Shown here: one piece after another, positions 13,051 through 23,342 of the stretch | Position numbering within the stretch: the stretch's first letter is position 1 | How the letters are laid out: every line of letters begins with the position of its first letter | From: Siphonodentalium dalli | Lineage: Eukaryota > Mollusca > Scaphopoda > Gadilida > Siphonodentaliidae | DNA length: 64,000 nucleotides | Assembly (NCBI GenBank): GCA_032622095.1 | Contig: CP136066.1 | Coordinates: 171,491,164-171,555,163, forward strand | Reading direction: 5' to 3' | Notes under the pieces: generated by a model | Told to the model about the DNA's origin: nothing | Databases searched by the model: none | The model's input: the letters and a program-made list of their open reading frames with translations, nothing else | Position numbers and translations under genes: made by a program

Positions 13051-13911
13051 AACCCGTCAAATATGGACTCTAGTGCCCAATACTGAACAGCTCAGAAAAC
13101 ATTTGCAGGGCCGTAAACATTTGAAGAGCTGTAAGGCTACAGTAATTTAAAAAAAAATAAAAAATTGACAATAACAGTGAAAACAGTAGCCAAAACGGCA
13201 CTGTAGAGGCAGTAGCCAAGAGTGCACTACCAGTGGAAACTACCATGCACCAAGGCGAAAACTAAAATAACCGCATGACAGCTGCTAATATGCACTGCAA
13301 GCAGTTGTAAAAATATGCACTGCAATGCCAACTGAAAGGCAAGAAATAGCAGAAAACCTGCGCAAAAAAAACTAAACAATTTTTTTTAATCCGCCTATCT
13401 TATTAGACTGCCGGTCTCAAGCCCGGATAAAGGATGAGAGGAGTTTATTGTAATGCGAGAAGCTTTACGCCAGGCACACTCATGCATTTAATTAGTTATT
13501 AGACGCCATTCAATAATCCGCTATGAACAAGTCCGGCGCTCTCCCGTCAATGCGTCATATAAATGATATAAAATTAATTAACTGAAATTTTCAAATATTT
13601 TATTGAACAATGTTATACACAACATAGTATATATGATTAAATGGCATAACACCCTCTCCATTTGCCATTATTCTTATTTTTAACCCGCCGATCGAGTGCG
13701 CTAAATTTGTAAACAAAGTTTTGTCAATAGTCGTTTTGGTCAAACTATCCATTTTTAGACCGGGACAGCAGATCCGAATAGTAGCTAAGATGTATTTAGA
13801 TAGAATTATCAAAAGAATTTGACCGATCAGGGTAGATTTTAAGAGAATGGAGTGGAGAAATCTTGGTGATAATTCCAGAAAATAAAGATGGAGGAGAATC
13901 ACAATTAAACT

Positions 13912-14163
13912 TCCCACAATGCACTTCACCAAACCAGGGGTTCCCAATAGGTGATATATTATTTTCAGGCTATCAATCAAAGTATTTATATTTTCAACAA
14001 CATATTATTCCACCGGTGACTTTAAGTTTACAATTTCAGCCTGTCCTGACCCTATGGATACGATTTATCATATTTTCAAAAACGTATTATACACCGGTGC
14101 CGTTAACTTTACAATTTCAGCATATACGTGATTCTATTGGTACGATTGAGTAAGGTACAAAAC
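13912..14163. repeat. Copy of ~210-bp subterminal repeat of family G
   Basis: Shared landmarks with 28064-28259 and 28315-28533 are GGGGTTCCCAATAGG, TTCAGGCTATCA, TTTAAGTTTACAATTT, GCCTGTCCTGACCCTAT, TATTATACACCGGTG, GTTAACTTTACAATTTC and GATTGAGTAAGGTAC, all in the same order. The open frames across it on either strand are therefore repeat sequence, not genes. Confidence 0.8.
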
Positions 14164-14577
14164 AAAATATCCAAGAATATATTTCTCCATTCGACCATGA
14201 GTCTGTACACATCTGTACACCAGTGTCCACCCACTTCGTGGCGGGGATAAGTTAAAACCACAAAACGTGTGCCACGAATAGTTCTATTTTGGTTGATTGA
14301 ATTGTCTATGTTGTCATTTGCGCATCACTAAACTCTACGGGAAAGTTTGTTAGTATATTCCAAAATGGTTTCTTTATTCTGATATCAAATTATCATTAGT
14401 TCATGCTAATAATAGAGTTCGTGGCTTGTGATTTTCAGCACTGTATTACCTCCAAATATTCCTAGAACTATAAAATGGTTTGCCAGTACCGGTACATGAA
14501 CCACGGTACTAGCAAAGTATCGATACCGGTACCGGCATGTGTGGTACCAGCGGTACTTTGAGAAGCCCGATTCCACC

Positions 14578-15940
14578 TAGATCATCATGTGATCGACCAT
14601 ACATGGGATGTGATGACCTTGTTGAATTAAGAGCGGTTTGATGGATCACTTCTGTCTTCGAGCTAGATTATACTTATGCTATTTAATGGCATATTTCTAA
14701 CGTGGAGGAGTAGAAATCCTCGAGACCCCACTACTCTTCAATTCACGCCAAGTTCTCAGCTGTCGTGTTCGGATATTAGAACCCATAGCCATAATATATG
14801 GTTTATTTTGTGTATACTAGTGTAATATAGTTATTTTCAGTACCTTTCTATACCAGTGGTGTGGATAACAATGCATATATATGTGTATATGTATATTGAT
14901 TCAACGGATTCAGTGGTTTTGTTCATTAGTCTATCAAATTTGCGGTGAAAACATGGCCACCAGCAGTACACCCTGCCATATTTCAAATTTGAATCAATTG
15001 GCGCACCCTGCAGCCAGAATTTATTGGAAAACTGTTTCTAATGTGGATATTTTGGGTCACCACTGGATGGGAGCCATATTTTTTCTCTCAAAATTTCCTT
15101 GTGAAAACATCACTGCCAGCGGTGATCTTGGGTTTTACTATTTTTATGGCTAAATAATTTGGTTGATCCTACAGACGACATATATTGTCCGATCGTCACC
15201 AGATTCCACAATGATCTTCTAGATAACCAGGATGAGAGTGATCTATTTTTTCCCGAATTTCGTTAAAAACATGACCACAGACAGCAATTTTGTATCTTAC
15301 TCTTTGTATGACTGAATTCTTTTCTTTAGCACCTCTACAGACCACATCCCCCATCTGATAGTCACCAAACTTCATATTGATCTTCGGGGGTGACCACAAG
15401 ATGGGAGCTATCAAATGATTTGAATTTCTTTGGACAACATGGTCGCCAGCAGTATCTTCTATTTTGCTTTTTATATACATGTACATTGTATATCTCTTCG
15501 TGCGGATAGCCAGTATTACTTGGGTAGTTCAACTTTCCACATTCCTGTCATCATTTGAAATATAAAAATTTACCTGATACATGTAGTCCAATGAAAATTA
15601 ACAAGCGTCCATAAATTAAATTTACCTATGATCTTATTATTCCTCACAATCACATGCACCTTTCAAAATTATGTTTCGTCGTATCTAATGTTTAATGACC
15701 CCTATGGTAATATTTATATAGATACATTTGTCAAACATTTCTTTGTACAATATACAGGTATAAAGTTTGTAACTAAATCTAGAAATATATAATACTAGCA
15801 GGTTAGCCCGCCACTGGCGGCGTTCGTCAGAAACATGACAATTTTAATTTTTTTAATTATTTTTTTTAGTTAATTTTTATAATTAATGTTTTAATTAAAT
15901 TTTTTGTTTTTCAATGAGTTAATATTCATTTTTTGTTTAT
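14578..15940. other. No gene seen
   Basis: Phrases of the type 'gaaaacatggccaccagcag' recur loosely at about 14947, 15100, 15270 and 15435, which suggests a decayed repeat. A short GC-rich palindrome-like patch (CCCGCCACTGGCGGCG) lies near 15810. No coding exon was recognised. Confidence 0.45.
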
Positions 15941-15952
15941 AACATGAGTTAA

Positions 15953-16110
15953 TTGGGCATTTTTCCCGATTTTGACCTCGAATTGAAAATTTTCAAGGTC
16001 AAGGTCAGGTCGGGGTCACAATTTAACCCGTCCATGACACTTCCCGTAGGTAGCAAGTTTGAGCTCAATCGGTTCGAGTCTATAAAGGACACACACATAT
16101 ATATAATTTG
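15953..16110 (+). mobile_element. 3' tail of an RTE-like LINE or derived SINE
   Basis: The segment AAGGTCAAGGTCAGGTCG, then CATGACACTTCCCG, GAGCTCAATCGG and TTCGAGTCTATAAAGGACAC, ends in a CA/TA-rich simple tail. This arrangement is common at the 3' ends of RTE-clade elements and SINEs in marine invertebrates. A relative sits at 16640-16935. There is no reverse transcriptase frame. Confidence 0.5.
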
Positions 16111-16148
16111 TGGGTACCCGTTTCAAGGTGAAGAAGACATAATAATCA

Positions 16149-16390
16149 CACAACACGCAGTACCCGTCCCTAAAATAGGTATGATTTAAGGTACATCGGG
16201 CGGAAAAACTTACCCGATGAAAATTTCCCCCGTTCCTAGGAACGACAGACATCAGAATCACACAACACGCATTTTTGTTTTCACACAACACGCAGTACCC
16301 GTCCCTAAAAGATGTATGATTGAAAATTTTCCCCGTTCCTAGGAACGACAGACATAAGAAACACACAACACGCATGTTTTGTTTTCCGAT
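16149..16390. repeat. Two to three copies of a ~120-bp tandem repeat
   Basis: The block CACAACACGCAGTACCCG-TCCCTAAAA-GTATGATT, then GAAAATTT-CCCCCGTTCCTAGG-AACGACAGACAT, occurs at about 16147 and 16283, and partly again at 16355. The inner CCTAGG is palindromic. The open frames here are by-products of the repeat. Confidence 0.7.
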
Positions 16391-16407
16391 GAGTTAATTC
16401 TGCCTTT

Positions 16408-16635
16408 TTAATCAAGATAAATGCATTTCGCGTTTTGCGTCCGCAGTTTCGTAGGCACATGCGAGAGTTTAGCAACGCCGATGACAATAAAGAGCGTTAG
16501 TCGGTTAACAACTCCAAATATGGTCAATATAATGATCGTGCCTGCCTTAACCCCCGATGTGCCGTTTGCGGTGATTTTGGTGATTGGGAGTGAAGAATGA
16601 GTGCTCAGAGCTTGTCCAAAATCGACGTTGACCAT
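16408..16635 (-). pseudogene. Possible GPCR N-terminus and first transmembrane segment
   Basis: An open frame of 75 codons on the minus strand has an N-glycosylation sequon (ANGTS), directly followed by a hydrophobic stretch GTIIILTIFGVV and LTLFIVIGVA, then a basic loop with KLRTQNAK. Sequon, then a helix with G-x-V-x-N-x-L-x-x-F, then a loop of the type K-L-R-T, is how many rhodopsin-family receptors begin. The usual Gly before the helix-1 Asn is missing (GVVN). The frame stops soon after the loop and no further helices follow; a LINE tail lies upstream. It is probably a fragment, and chance remains possible. Confidence 0.3.
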
Positions 16636-16639
16636 TCCC

Positions 16640-16940
16640 GTGGGTTTATCTGGACAAACTATTTTTCAATTGGTCTAGAAACATGCCTATATCAGCACGT
16701 TCGATGACATGGTCGCACGTGAAATTGGACCCGTCCATATTGCTCCCGGGATCGAAGTAGTCCTACACACAAATTTTAGTCGGATCGGTCAAGGTCCAGA
16801 AACATGCCTATGAGCGAGGTCAGGTTGACACGTTAAATACCAAATCCGAGTCGGATCGGTCGAGCAGTTTGCGAGTCTATAACACACATACATACGTGCA
16901 TTCATACACACATACATACAGACAGATATTCCAAAATGTA
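16640..16940 (+). mobile_element. Second RTE-like LINE/SINE tail with (ACATACAT) end
   Basis: AAACATGCCTAT occurs twice (about 16679 and 16799), with GTCGGATCGGTC also twice. GAGCAGTTTGCGAGTCTATAA is followed by an ACATACAT simple repeat and a final CAGACAGA. The layout matches that at 15953-16110, so both are likely products of the same retroelement family. Confidence 0.55.
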
Positions 16941-17261
16941 TAATCGATAGCTACAAGAATTCTATGATAAATAGTTCACGGGCGATCTGATGCATGCATC
17001 TTAGTTTTCTTGTCTAGTATGCAGTCCAAAAGTCACCGACAGTATAGTAAATTTCCAGGTTAACCATTATAACTGTTTGTTCTCCGACATCCACTCAACC
17101 TTGACATTTAGTATCAACATAATCCGCACCAATAATCCGACCGCGAGACCTATTGTCAACACGAACAAGCGCATACACAAAAGATACAATGTAACCCACA
17201 TACCGACGAGACGAACTGCAATCCGAAATTGGGGCGAACAAAAGTGCGACTCATTCACTGA

Positions 17262-17465
17262 TTGACATATATTATGCATTATAGGGTCGAATCAGTGTAG
17301 ATATTTGAACTATTACAGAGTCCTAGCAGTGTAGCTATTTGACGTATATTATGCAGTATAGAGTCGTATCAGTGTAGATATTTGAACTATTACAGAGTCC
17401 TAGCAGTGTAGCTATTTGACGTATATTATGCAGTATAGAGTCGTATCAGTGTCGATAGTTGACGT
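17262..17465. repeat. 77-bp tandem repeat, about 2.6 copies
   Basis: The unit CAGTGTAGATATTTGAAC-TATTACAGAGTCCTAGC-AGTGTAGCTATTTGACG-TATATTATGCAGTATAGAGT starts at 17293 and again at 17370, with a partial copy on each side. The two full copies are almost identical. Within the unit CAGTGTAG-TATTTGA is itself repeated, hinting at a ~38-bp ancestor. Confidence 0.9.
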
Positions 17466-18285
17466 GAGGCTCTACATTACACCGGAACAAGAACGCGGTG
17501 TTCACAACGAACGTGGATATAAACAAAACTGGATTTTGTATTATTGATAAAATCTCGTAGCACTTACTTACCTTAGTACAGATATATATGTTTTAGTAAA
17601 CATTTGGTGCATCATGTCATTATTAAGTTGTGCCAGTGAATGGACGCCAGCATGTACATTCCAATGTCTGTTTTCGGATTCACACATTGAAGGCCACAAT
17701 TTAACGCAGACATGAGGTGTTGATACCCGAGTCTCTATTCTGTGCAGACTGTCCTTGACACACCTTCAGCAACTCTACACAGTCCTTAGTCCCCGCAAAT
17801 CTGACTTTTATGATCAGATCATAGCTCCATATTCGAGAGCGTCTAGCTCTGTTTGAATAGTTGGGTCCACCAACTACACAGTCCTTTGTTCGGCAAATAA
17901 AAGAATCGCCAACATATTCTGTTCAAATTTTACATCGATTATACAAAATGTAAACAAATCGATACCACAGACTTCATCTATGTCGATACTGATTAAAAGT
18001 TGCCAGACATACTTTAGTATAGAGTAACGTCCCGTTAACTGCTGTCTGGAAAATCAAGATAACATTAAAGGCATACTACCAGCACGTAAATAAACAAAGT
18101 AATACTTGCAACGCTATACACAACCAAAACCACATTGGTTTAGTTTTATATTGACCGTTTGAACATATTTGGTTTGATCCCAGTTTACATGAATACATAA
18201 TATAATTAAACAAATACAGTATCAAACATCATATGAGGTAATCGAGTGGAGTTCGACAGCCCGGTGGTTTGGAGTGTCCGACTTG
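17466..18285. other. No gene seen
   Basis: Unique-looking sequence. CACAGTCCTT occurs twice (about 17796 and 17876) in similar context. No exon or array was recognised. Confidence 0.5.
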
Positions 18286-19323
18286 TATAGGTTATAACCC
18301 CCTTGGGTATCTGTACAAGAAATATAAACCAAGCCGCGTAGCGGCGCGGTCTATATTTCTTGTACTGATACCCAAGGGGGTTATGACATATTTATAAAAC
18401 GGTTCACACCCCAAGGCAAACACAATTGAGACACATTCTATTCGACGATTACCTATTAATTACCATTCAATTAAAAGTTAATTGAATGGATTGTGGTGTA
18501 ACATATTCCTGTTGAATAATTAGTCAACTGTTCGTTGACAATCGGCTCACTTGGGTCTGCATTATATATCAGCATTGATAAATTATTTTGTGTCCGAATT
18601 TGAGAACGTTTTATACTGATAACGTGTATCTTGATAAAACAGATTATTTGTTGTGACAATAAACTGTTTCAGCTGTTTAAGTTATTTTTCGCCTTGTTGT
18701 CATAATGGAATTATCGTTCAGAACACAGGAGACAATGTGCCGGTAGTGTTCGGACTCCGAAGTGAAACTATTCCACATTAATTGCATGAAGTTTGTTTGA
18801 TGAAATATCACCGGCATTCATAACAAAAGACGTAAGCAAACCTGTGTATAGTGCCTGTATTTTCCGCGCACATGCATGTACATGAGAACAGTTTGTGAAT
18901 TTTTCTCAATGTATCATTCTGAAGATCATTATGTGATTATTGTGGGATTATACATTCGAAACAGGTTTGGATCTCGTTCAGTTTACTTCCAATCGCCCGC
19001 CCCTCTCGATAGACAAAAACATATTCAACCAAAAGTGTTGGGCCCCAACCCATACAGACCACCCCTATATGTCCGCTAATAATGGAATGATCCGTGTTTT
19101 AACTTCCCAAGTGACTGGTGCGATCATTGTCATTGCGCATTGTTAGAATTTCACACCTACCGGTCCGATCTTCTTTCAGCTTACTGTCCAATTAATGTCA
19201 ATTTCTGTGTGATATTTAGCTCAAGTCTGTATTTTGGCCCCGTTGAAATACATATTCATACAAGAAATATTGTTCATGAATTGGAGCAATTTGATTGGCC
19301 GAGGTGTGTGAACCGGTTTATAA
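18286..19323 (-). mobile_element. Element E, inverted copy lacking MITE W
   Basis: The whole interval is the near-identical reverse complement of the E copy split between 24236-24760 and 28615-29460, and of the copy at 32896-34265. One end carries a long hairpin (18291-18384). Inside, TTATAAAACGGTTCACACCC at 18392 and the complement of TTATAAACCGGTTCACAC ending at 19323 form a terminal-like inverted repeat. Where the other copies hold the 326-bp MITE W between two TATTT sites, this copy has a single AAATA (19264-19268), the unoccupied site. Superfamily is unclear. Open frames inside simply mirror those in the other copies. Confidence 0.8.
18291..18384. repeat. Long hairpin at one end of element E
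   Basis: Arms of about 38 bp (TTATAACCCCCTTGGGTATC, then TGTACAAGAAATATA) pair across a GC-rich loop, GCCGCGTAGCGGC, that is itself palindromic. The same hairpin is at 29362-29456 and 34167-34261. Confidence 0.9.
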
Positions 19324-19660
19324 GCAATGGTGTTAACGCACCGGCATGAGTTCGCGCCTGCCGGTGGATCCATTTCGACCCCAAAAGAGTGGCTTGGTCG
19401 GATTATAAAGGGATACTGTGCGCCAATTTCAATAAATAATATACTTTAATCATTTTCCGTGAAATTTGGCACAGAGATCAACCACCATGGCAACCTGCGA
19501 TTATGATGACGACTGTCGAACTTTTTTTGGTGGAGTTATCCCCCTTTTTCGACTTACTAAAATTTCGCAACATGAAGAATTAGGTTAATTTTTTTTAACT
19601 TGGCAAATATATCTAGTAACATGGGAACCCGTGCACCTGCGATTATGACGTCTGTCTGGT
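19324..19660. other. No gene; short internal direct repeat
   Basis: CACCTGCGATTATGACG-CTGTC at about 19633 echoes AACCTGCGATTATGATGACG-CTGTC at about 19493. The sequence looks like a non-coding repeat tail. Confidence 0.4.
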
Positions 19661-19847
19661 CACAGGGGCATATAACGCGCTCCGCTGTCCGCCCTCCCCC
19701 TTTTGCGCTGCCCATATACGCCGCTTCTATATACGCACCTGCTTCACGTTAACGGTAGTATCATAGAGCAGGCGCGTATATAGAAAACGCGTATATGGGC
19801 AGCGCAAAAAAGGGGGCGGACAGCGGAGCGCGTTACAGGCCCCTGTG
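19661..19847. repeat. GC-rich palindromic MITE-like hairpin
   Basis: The left arm CACAGGGGCATATAACGCGC, then TCCGCTGTCCGCC, TTTTGCGCTGCCCATATACG and CTTCTATATACGC, pairs with a right arm ending GCGCGTTACAGGCCCCTGTG. Arms are about 80 bp with a few mismatches, around a ~22-bp loop holding CACGTTAACGGTAG. Base composition is far more GC-rich than the surroundings. No clear target duplication was found. Confidence 0.85.
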
Positions 19848-20239
19848 TTTATAACTGAGTGTCAGAATCAATTTATTGTAGAAAGGGTTGGTTTAAACAT
19901 ATTTATTCGCCATATATGCATTTAAATACATACATTTGGCAACGGGATTGAAGAACAAGTGCGGGCCACTTATAAAGGGTTAAATCATACTGTGAGCCGC
20001 GTCTATCGGCTAAATTGAAAATACAGGGTCGATCCCCTCTCCATGTTGAGCTACAGTGTCATTGACAATTTTATTCAGGTTGTTTCAGGATAATCTACCA
20101 AGTGATAATTTGCTTATGCACATATGAAGACGTGTGTATACTGAGGACACTATTGTCATTTTTCCATGGCTTGTTTATTGTTGATATGCACTCTTTGGCA
20201 AGCCTCTGTGGATACCATCAATGTAACAGTCATACACAC

Positions 20240-20325
20240 CCATGTGGGAGACTCGCATATACAAGAGAATGCATTGGCACAGAGTTTTCGCAAAATTTCA
20301 GGCAGCTCCAGTCATGGTAGGGTAA
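20240..20325. repeat. Fragment of TTAA-type MITE family P2
   Basis: TGGGAGACTCGCATATACAA, then GAGAATGCATTGGCACAGAG, AAAATTTCAGGCAGCTCCAG and TCATGGTAGGG, match the right half of the elements at 42297-42550 and 51967-52205. The left end is missing. Confidence 0.75.
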
Positions 20326-20650
20326 AAATGAGATCATGGCGAAATGCCAGATGTGGTTATTAAAGGTGACACAATCTTTTGAACAACAAAACCCTGAGAT
20401 TGTTCAATGCATCTCGATATCAGTTAATGATACTACGTTGTTCAAACTTCTGCCAAGTGTACCTGTACGTGTATCAAAGTCTATATTATAAATATGCATC
20501 TTTCCATGTTTAATCCGGATCACATTTATATGTACGTGTATGTACGTGTACGTGCACATTCACGCACCCATGTTTACTTCTGAGTGGGATAACAATAAAT
20601 CTTCGCACGTGGTTCGACTGATGCATAATTATGTAAATACACCCATACAA

Positions 20651-20656
20651 TATAAA
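20651..20656 (+). promoter_or_regulatory. Candidate TATA box of the saposin-like gene
   Basis: TATAAA lies 37 bp before the ATG at 20693. If used, the 5' UTR would be only about 10 nt, so a real start site further upstream, or a spliced leader exon, is equally possible. Confidence 0.3.
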
Positions 20657-20692
20657 GTTCGTCGCAAAGGATATAATTTACTAAACAAGAGA

Positions 20693-21412
20693 ATGGGCGT
20701 CCGAACGCTGTTTTGTGTATTCGTTTTACAAGCAGTTATTTGCAAAACTGCTTCCGAAAGATGGCACGCTATGAATCAAGTATTTGTAAACGGAAGGCCT
20801 GATCTGACGAACTCAGACATCAAGGGACCGTCGCCCAGTCTAAGGGATTACACAGACTGTTACTGGTGCACAGAAGTAATGGACAAAGTGTTCACTCACT
20901 TTCTTCAAGAATCTGCACAGAAAAAATTAATGCGAGATTTCGAAAATATTTGCGAAGAATACCATGTTTTCAGAGATTTGTGCTTTGTTGCCGTCGAAGG
21001 AGGGCAGGCCCAGATTATGGCGATGATGGAGAGTAAGCTTGATCCGACCTCGGCGTGTGGTATGATTGGCATGTGCCCGGCAGCTGATAGAAAGGATTTC
21101 ATTGGTAGTTTTCTCGGAAGTTGGTCAAATCGGCGCGTTTTCTTGAAGCTCAACCAGGACGTAGCGTGTGAGAAGTGTCACATTGTTTTGGACGAAGTGA
21201 TACTTGACCTGGAAGAGTTGGTGTCAGATCAAATGGTTGAGGAGATGAGCAGGAATTTTTGTCATCCATATAAGGGGATGATGCATGCAATGTGTGAGAG
21301 TATGGCATCAGAATTCACAGAGAAGGTATTTGATGTGACAGCAGAGAACCTGAATCCAGTAAACCTCTGTGTCGACATTGAAATGTGTCCAGCAGCCGGA
21401 GCTTTGCTATAA
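20693..21412 (+). CDS. Secreted protein with two saposin-B domains
   Basis: A single open frame codes for 239 residues. The start is placed at the ATG followed by GVRTLFCVFVLQAVICKTAS, a good secretion signal; the frame stays open 51 codons upstream, but that part has no such signal. Two SapB domains follow. The first has Cys56, 59, 87, 97, 122 and 128; the second has Cys159, 162, 190, 201, 226 and 232. Spacings C-x2-C-x27-C-x9/10-C-x24-C-x5-C are almost equal in both and match the six-cysteine, three-disulfide saposin fold. Such proteins bind or perturb lipids, as sphingolipid-hydrolase activators, surfactant-like proteins or antimicrobial effectors; the sequence does not decide between these. 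The gene is intronless with a complete stop. An inverted broken copy of domain 1 lies 430 bp downstream. Confidence 0.85.
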   Translation: MGVRTLFCVFVLQAVICKTASERWHAMNQVFVNGRPDLTNSDIKGPSPSLRDYTDCYWCTEVMDKVFTHFLQESAQKKLMRDFENICEEYHVFRDLCFVAVEGGQAQIMAMMESKLDPTSACGMIGMCPAADRKDFIGSFLGSWSNRRVFLKLNQDVACEKCHIVLDEVILDLEELVSDQMVEEMSRNFCHPYKGMMHAMCESMASEFTEKVFDVTAENLNPVNLCVDIEMCPAAGALL

Positions 21413-21639
21413 AACCATAGAACTCAAATCCGACACTCCATATTGACAGTTTTGCGTGGGTACTAAAGGATTCATCGCATGTGTCCATCAACATAAATGG
21501 CTACCATATATAGTTACCCAATTGAGAACTCCCGACATTCTATTCCAATGGCATTCCATTTTGGCTTCGGCGGCAAATCACGAGGCACAAAATAACTGTT
21601 GTACACAATGACATTGTATAAATTGTTTGAATGCTATTG

Positions 21640-21735
21640 ATGCAGGTATGTGAAGCAGACAACACGAACCAGAACATTCCTGTGCATGTTGTTATTGAAA
21701 TGACTGTCCACTGTGTCCAGCAACCAGAAATGGAA
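21640..21735 (+). pseudogene. Weak partial echo of the saposin gene 3' end
   Basis: GTTATTGAAATG followed by TGTGTCCAGCAACC resembles ATTGAAATGTGTCCAGCAGCC at the end of the saposin-like gene (21376-21398). Further on, CATTTTCTTGGGCGGCAAGTC repeats CATTTTGGCTTCGGCGGCAAATC from 21552. This suggests a decayed tandem duplication of the gene end plus 3' flank. The match is short and gapped. Confidence 0.35.
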
Positions 21736-21844
21736 AATTCAAAACTCAAATTCCACATTCGATTTCAATTATTGCCATTTTCTTGGGCGGCAAGTCACGA
21801 CGCGCATCGCGATTAAAAATAAGTCATTTACGTTATTTTACGCC

Positions 21845-21930
21845 ATTGCTCTTCATCATCGCGATAATCTGGGTCTGTCCTGCTTTGACGGCTTCACAGC
21901 TCACATCTCTGAAAACGTGGTATTCTTCGT
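21845..21930 (-). pseudogene. Inverted fragment of saposin-B domain 1
   Basis: Read on the minus strand, this gives EEYHVFRDVSCEAVKAGQTQ followed by IIAMMKS. That aligns without gaps to EEYHVFRDLCFVAVEGGQAQ and IMAMMES in the first domain of the gene at 20693-21412. The fourth cysteine of the domain is shifted by one position and no flanking domain sequence remains. It is therefore a diverged, truncated copy in opposite orientation to the functional gene. Confidence 0.75.
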
Positions 21931-22027
21931 GCCCTTCTCGGCAGTGGCTATTCACGACCCGGTGGCGAATAACCATATTAGATAGAAATCGCTAATTATA
22001 TTATGTCTTTATTTTCTCCACATACGA

Positions 22028-22455
22028 AGAGTAAGGTGATCTCGAGCATCAGGAATGATTATTTTCAGTCCTTACCAAATCCATGTCGGTGTTAAAAGAC
22101 TCGGGCGGGGGGGGGGGGGGCGGGGTGGCGTACAACCAAATCGCAAAACAAATATAAGTTTTCCGGGATCGGGATCGGTGCGAATACTGATTTTGCCATA
22201 TAAGGTTTGGATGGATTAATGAAGTGATTAGTACTACCAGGATATCACTAAATTACGAATAGTAAGATGACTTCGATCATCAGGAATGTTAAAAGACTGT
22301 CGGGGATGGTGTTGGGGGCGTTACAACCAGATAGCAAGCGAAATATTAGTTTTCTGGGATGGGGTGGCATTTTGCTATATAAGGTTTGGATGGATTTATA
22401 AAGTGGTTAGTACTACCAGTATTTCAGTATATTACACAGGAATCGCTATTCGCCA
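22028..22455. repeat. ~230-bp tandem duplication, two diverged copies
   Basis: GAGTAAGGTGATCTCGAGCA-TCAGGAATG at 22028 recurs as TAGTAAGATGACTTCGATCA-TCAGGAATG at 22260. Both are followed by GTTAAAAGACT, a G-rich run, TACAACCA-AT-GCAA, TATAAGGTTTGGATGGATT and TTAGTACTACCAG. The first copy holds a run of a dozen or so G at about 22110. Confidence 0.85.
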
Positions 22456-22459
22456 CCCG

Positions 22460-23340
22460 AAAAAAAAGTTATCCAAACTGAAATGTCATTTTTTTGTGAT
22501 TTTGATGTCAAGTTTGTGAGAGAAAAATGCAATATTTCTGATAATGTCAGTGGTTACAATAACAATTAAACAAGGTGCATCATCAATGTGAGTATTCAAT
22601 GTATAGAAGGCATATTAGTCTATTTTATTCATCAACCACAACTTGTAACCGATTGCAGAGCAAGCTGGGGCAATATCTAACATTTTCCATTATTTGGCTG
22701 CCATTTTGAGCTAAAGAGACAAATTTTGATCCACTGAGTTGAAATAGTCATAAGTAATGTATGCCTGACTTACATTGCACAGTTCTGCTCATTCCTTGTT
22801 GTAATATGACTAGAATGCAAATGGTGATTTTTGGTGAAATTTATACTGCGTTCTGTAAAATCAAAGTTTTGAGGGATCGGAAGGGGCTGGTACCCAAAGA
22901 ATGGCTTATTTCATTGCTCCAATGATCGGTTAACATGAAAAATACAAAATAAAGTCGCAAATCTAAACTAATTACAAGCAGCAGAAACTAATTTAGAAGA
23001 TATTAGTGAAAAATAGTTATAGTTTCCACTTCCATGGCCATTTTGATGGCCATCTTGGATGTGGAATTCCAATTTTGACCTAGAAAGGTAGCACTATGTA
23101 TTGGCTTCACAATAGTAATATACATTTTTACATTTGTCAAGATTTTCTCTTAATAATTTGCATCAAACTGACTTATAGTGACTCGTCTTAAAAACGGCGG
23201 CCATGTTGGATGCCATCTTGTCTCGTGTGTACACTGCCACTTTTTTCCGTGTCAAAATTGCTTAAAAGTTGAGGGACATCATAAGGAAGAACATTATTGG
23301 GGTGAAGTTAAGTCCTGTGGTCCTGGGCGTACCGTCCCAT
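22460..23340. other. No gene seen
   Basis: AT-rich sequence. Phrases such as 'ccattttgagct', 'ggccattttgatggccatcttgg' and 'ggcggccatgttggatgcc' recur loosely, as in many invertebrate non-coding repeats. No open frame has recognisable content. Confidence 0.45.
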
Positions 23341-23342
23341 AT

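Larger units (their letters stand above)
10578..14205. mobile_element. Diverged copy of repeat family G, nested in the hAT-like element
   Basis: The segment from 10578 (CAAGAAAACCATAGTCAG, then AACGCCACCAAGAT) matches the start of the insertion at 24761. The segment 13912-14200 (GGTTCCCAATAGGT, ATTTATATTTTCAACAAC, CTTTAAGTTTACAATTT, GATTGAGTAAGGTAC) matches the block near the end of the same insertion at 28060-28560. Start and end motifs therefore lie in the same order and at similar distance (about 3.6 versus 3.85 kb). The middles were not aligned. The 3' boundary is approximate because similarity fades after about 14200. Confidence 0.6.
9217..14569. mobile_element. hAT-like element, 5.35 kb, with nested insertions
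   Basis: The left end reads CAGGCTTCTCAACGGTAC at 9217; the right end is the complement of CGGGCTTCTCAAAGTAC, ending at 14569. Both are flanked by a perfect 8-bp direct repeat, ATTCCACC (9209-9216 and 14570-14577). Ends of the type CAGGG-TTCTCAA with an 8-bp duplication are typical of hAT (Charlie-like) elements. GGTACCGGTAC palindromes lie just inside both ends. No transposase frame was found. Much of the length is later insertion: a copy of repeat family G from about 10578, a tandem MITE array at 11599-12073 and decayed repeats at 12390-13050. The original element was probably about 1.5-2 kb. Confidence 0.8.

Noticed and set aside
13600-14153. Hydrophobic minus-strand frame and opposing plus-strand frame
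   Set aside because: Both lie across a copy of the family G subterminal repeat that also occurs at 28064-28533.
20166-20363. Frame starting MACLLLICTLWQAS that looks like a secretion signal
   Set aside because: Most of it is a fragment of TTAA-type MITE P2, and no mature domain follows.
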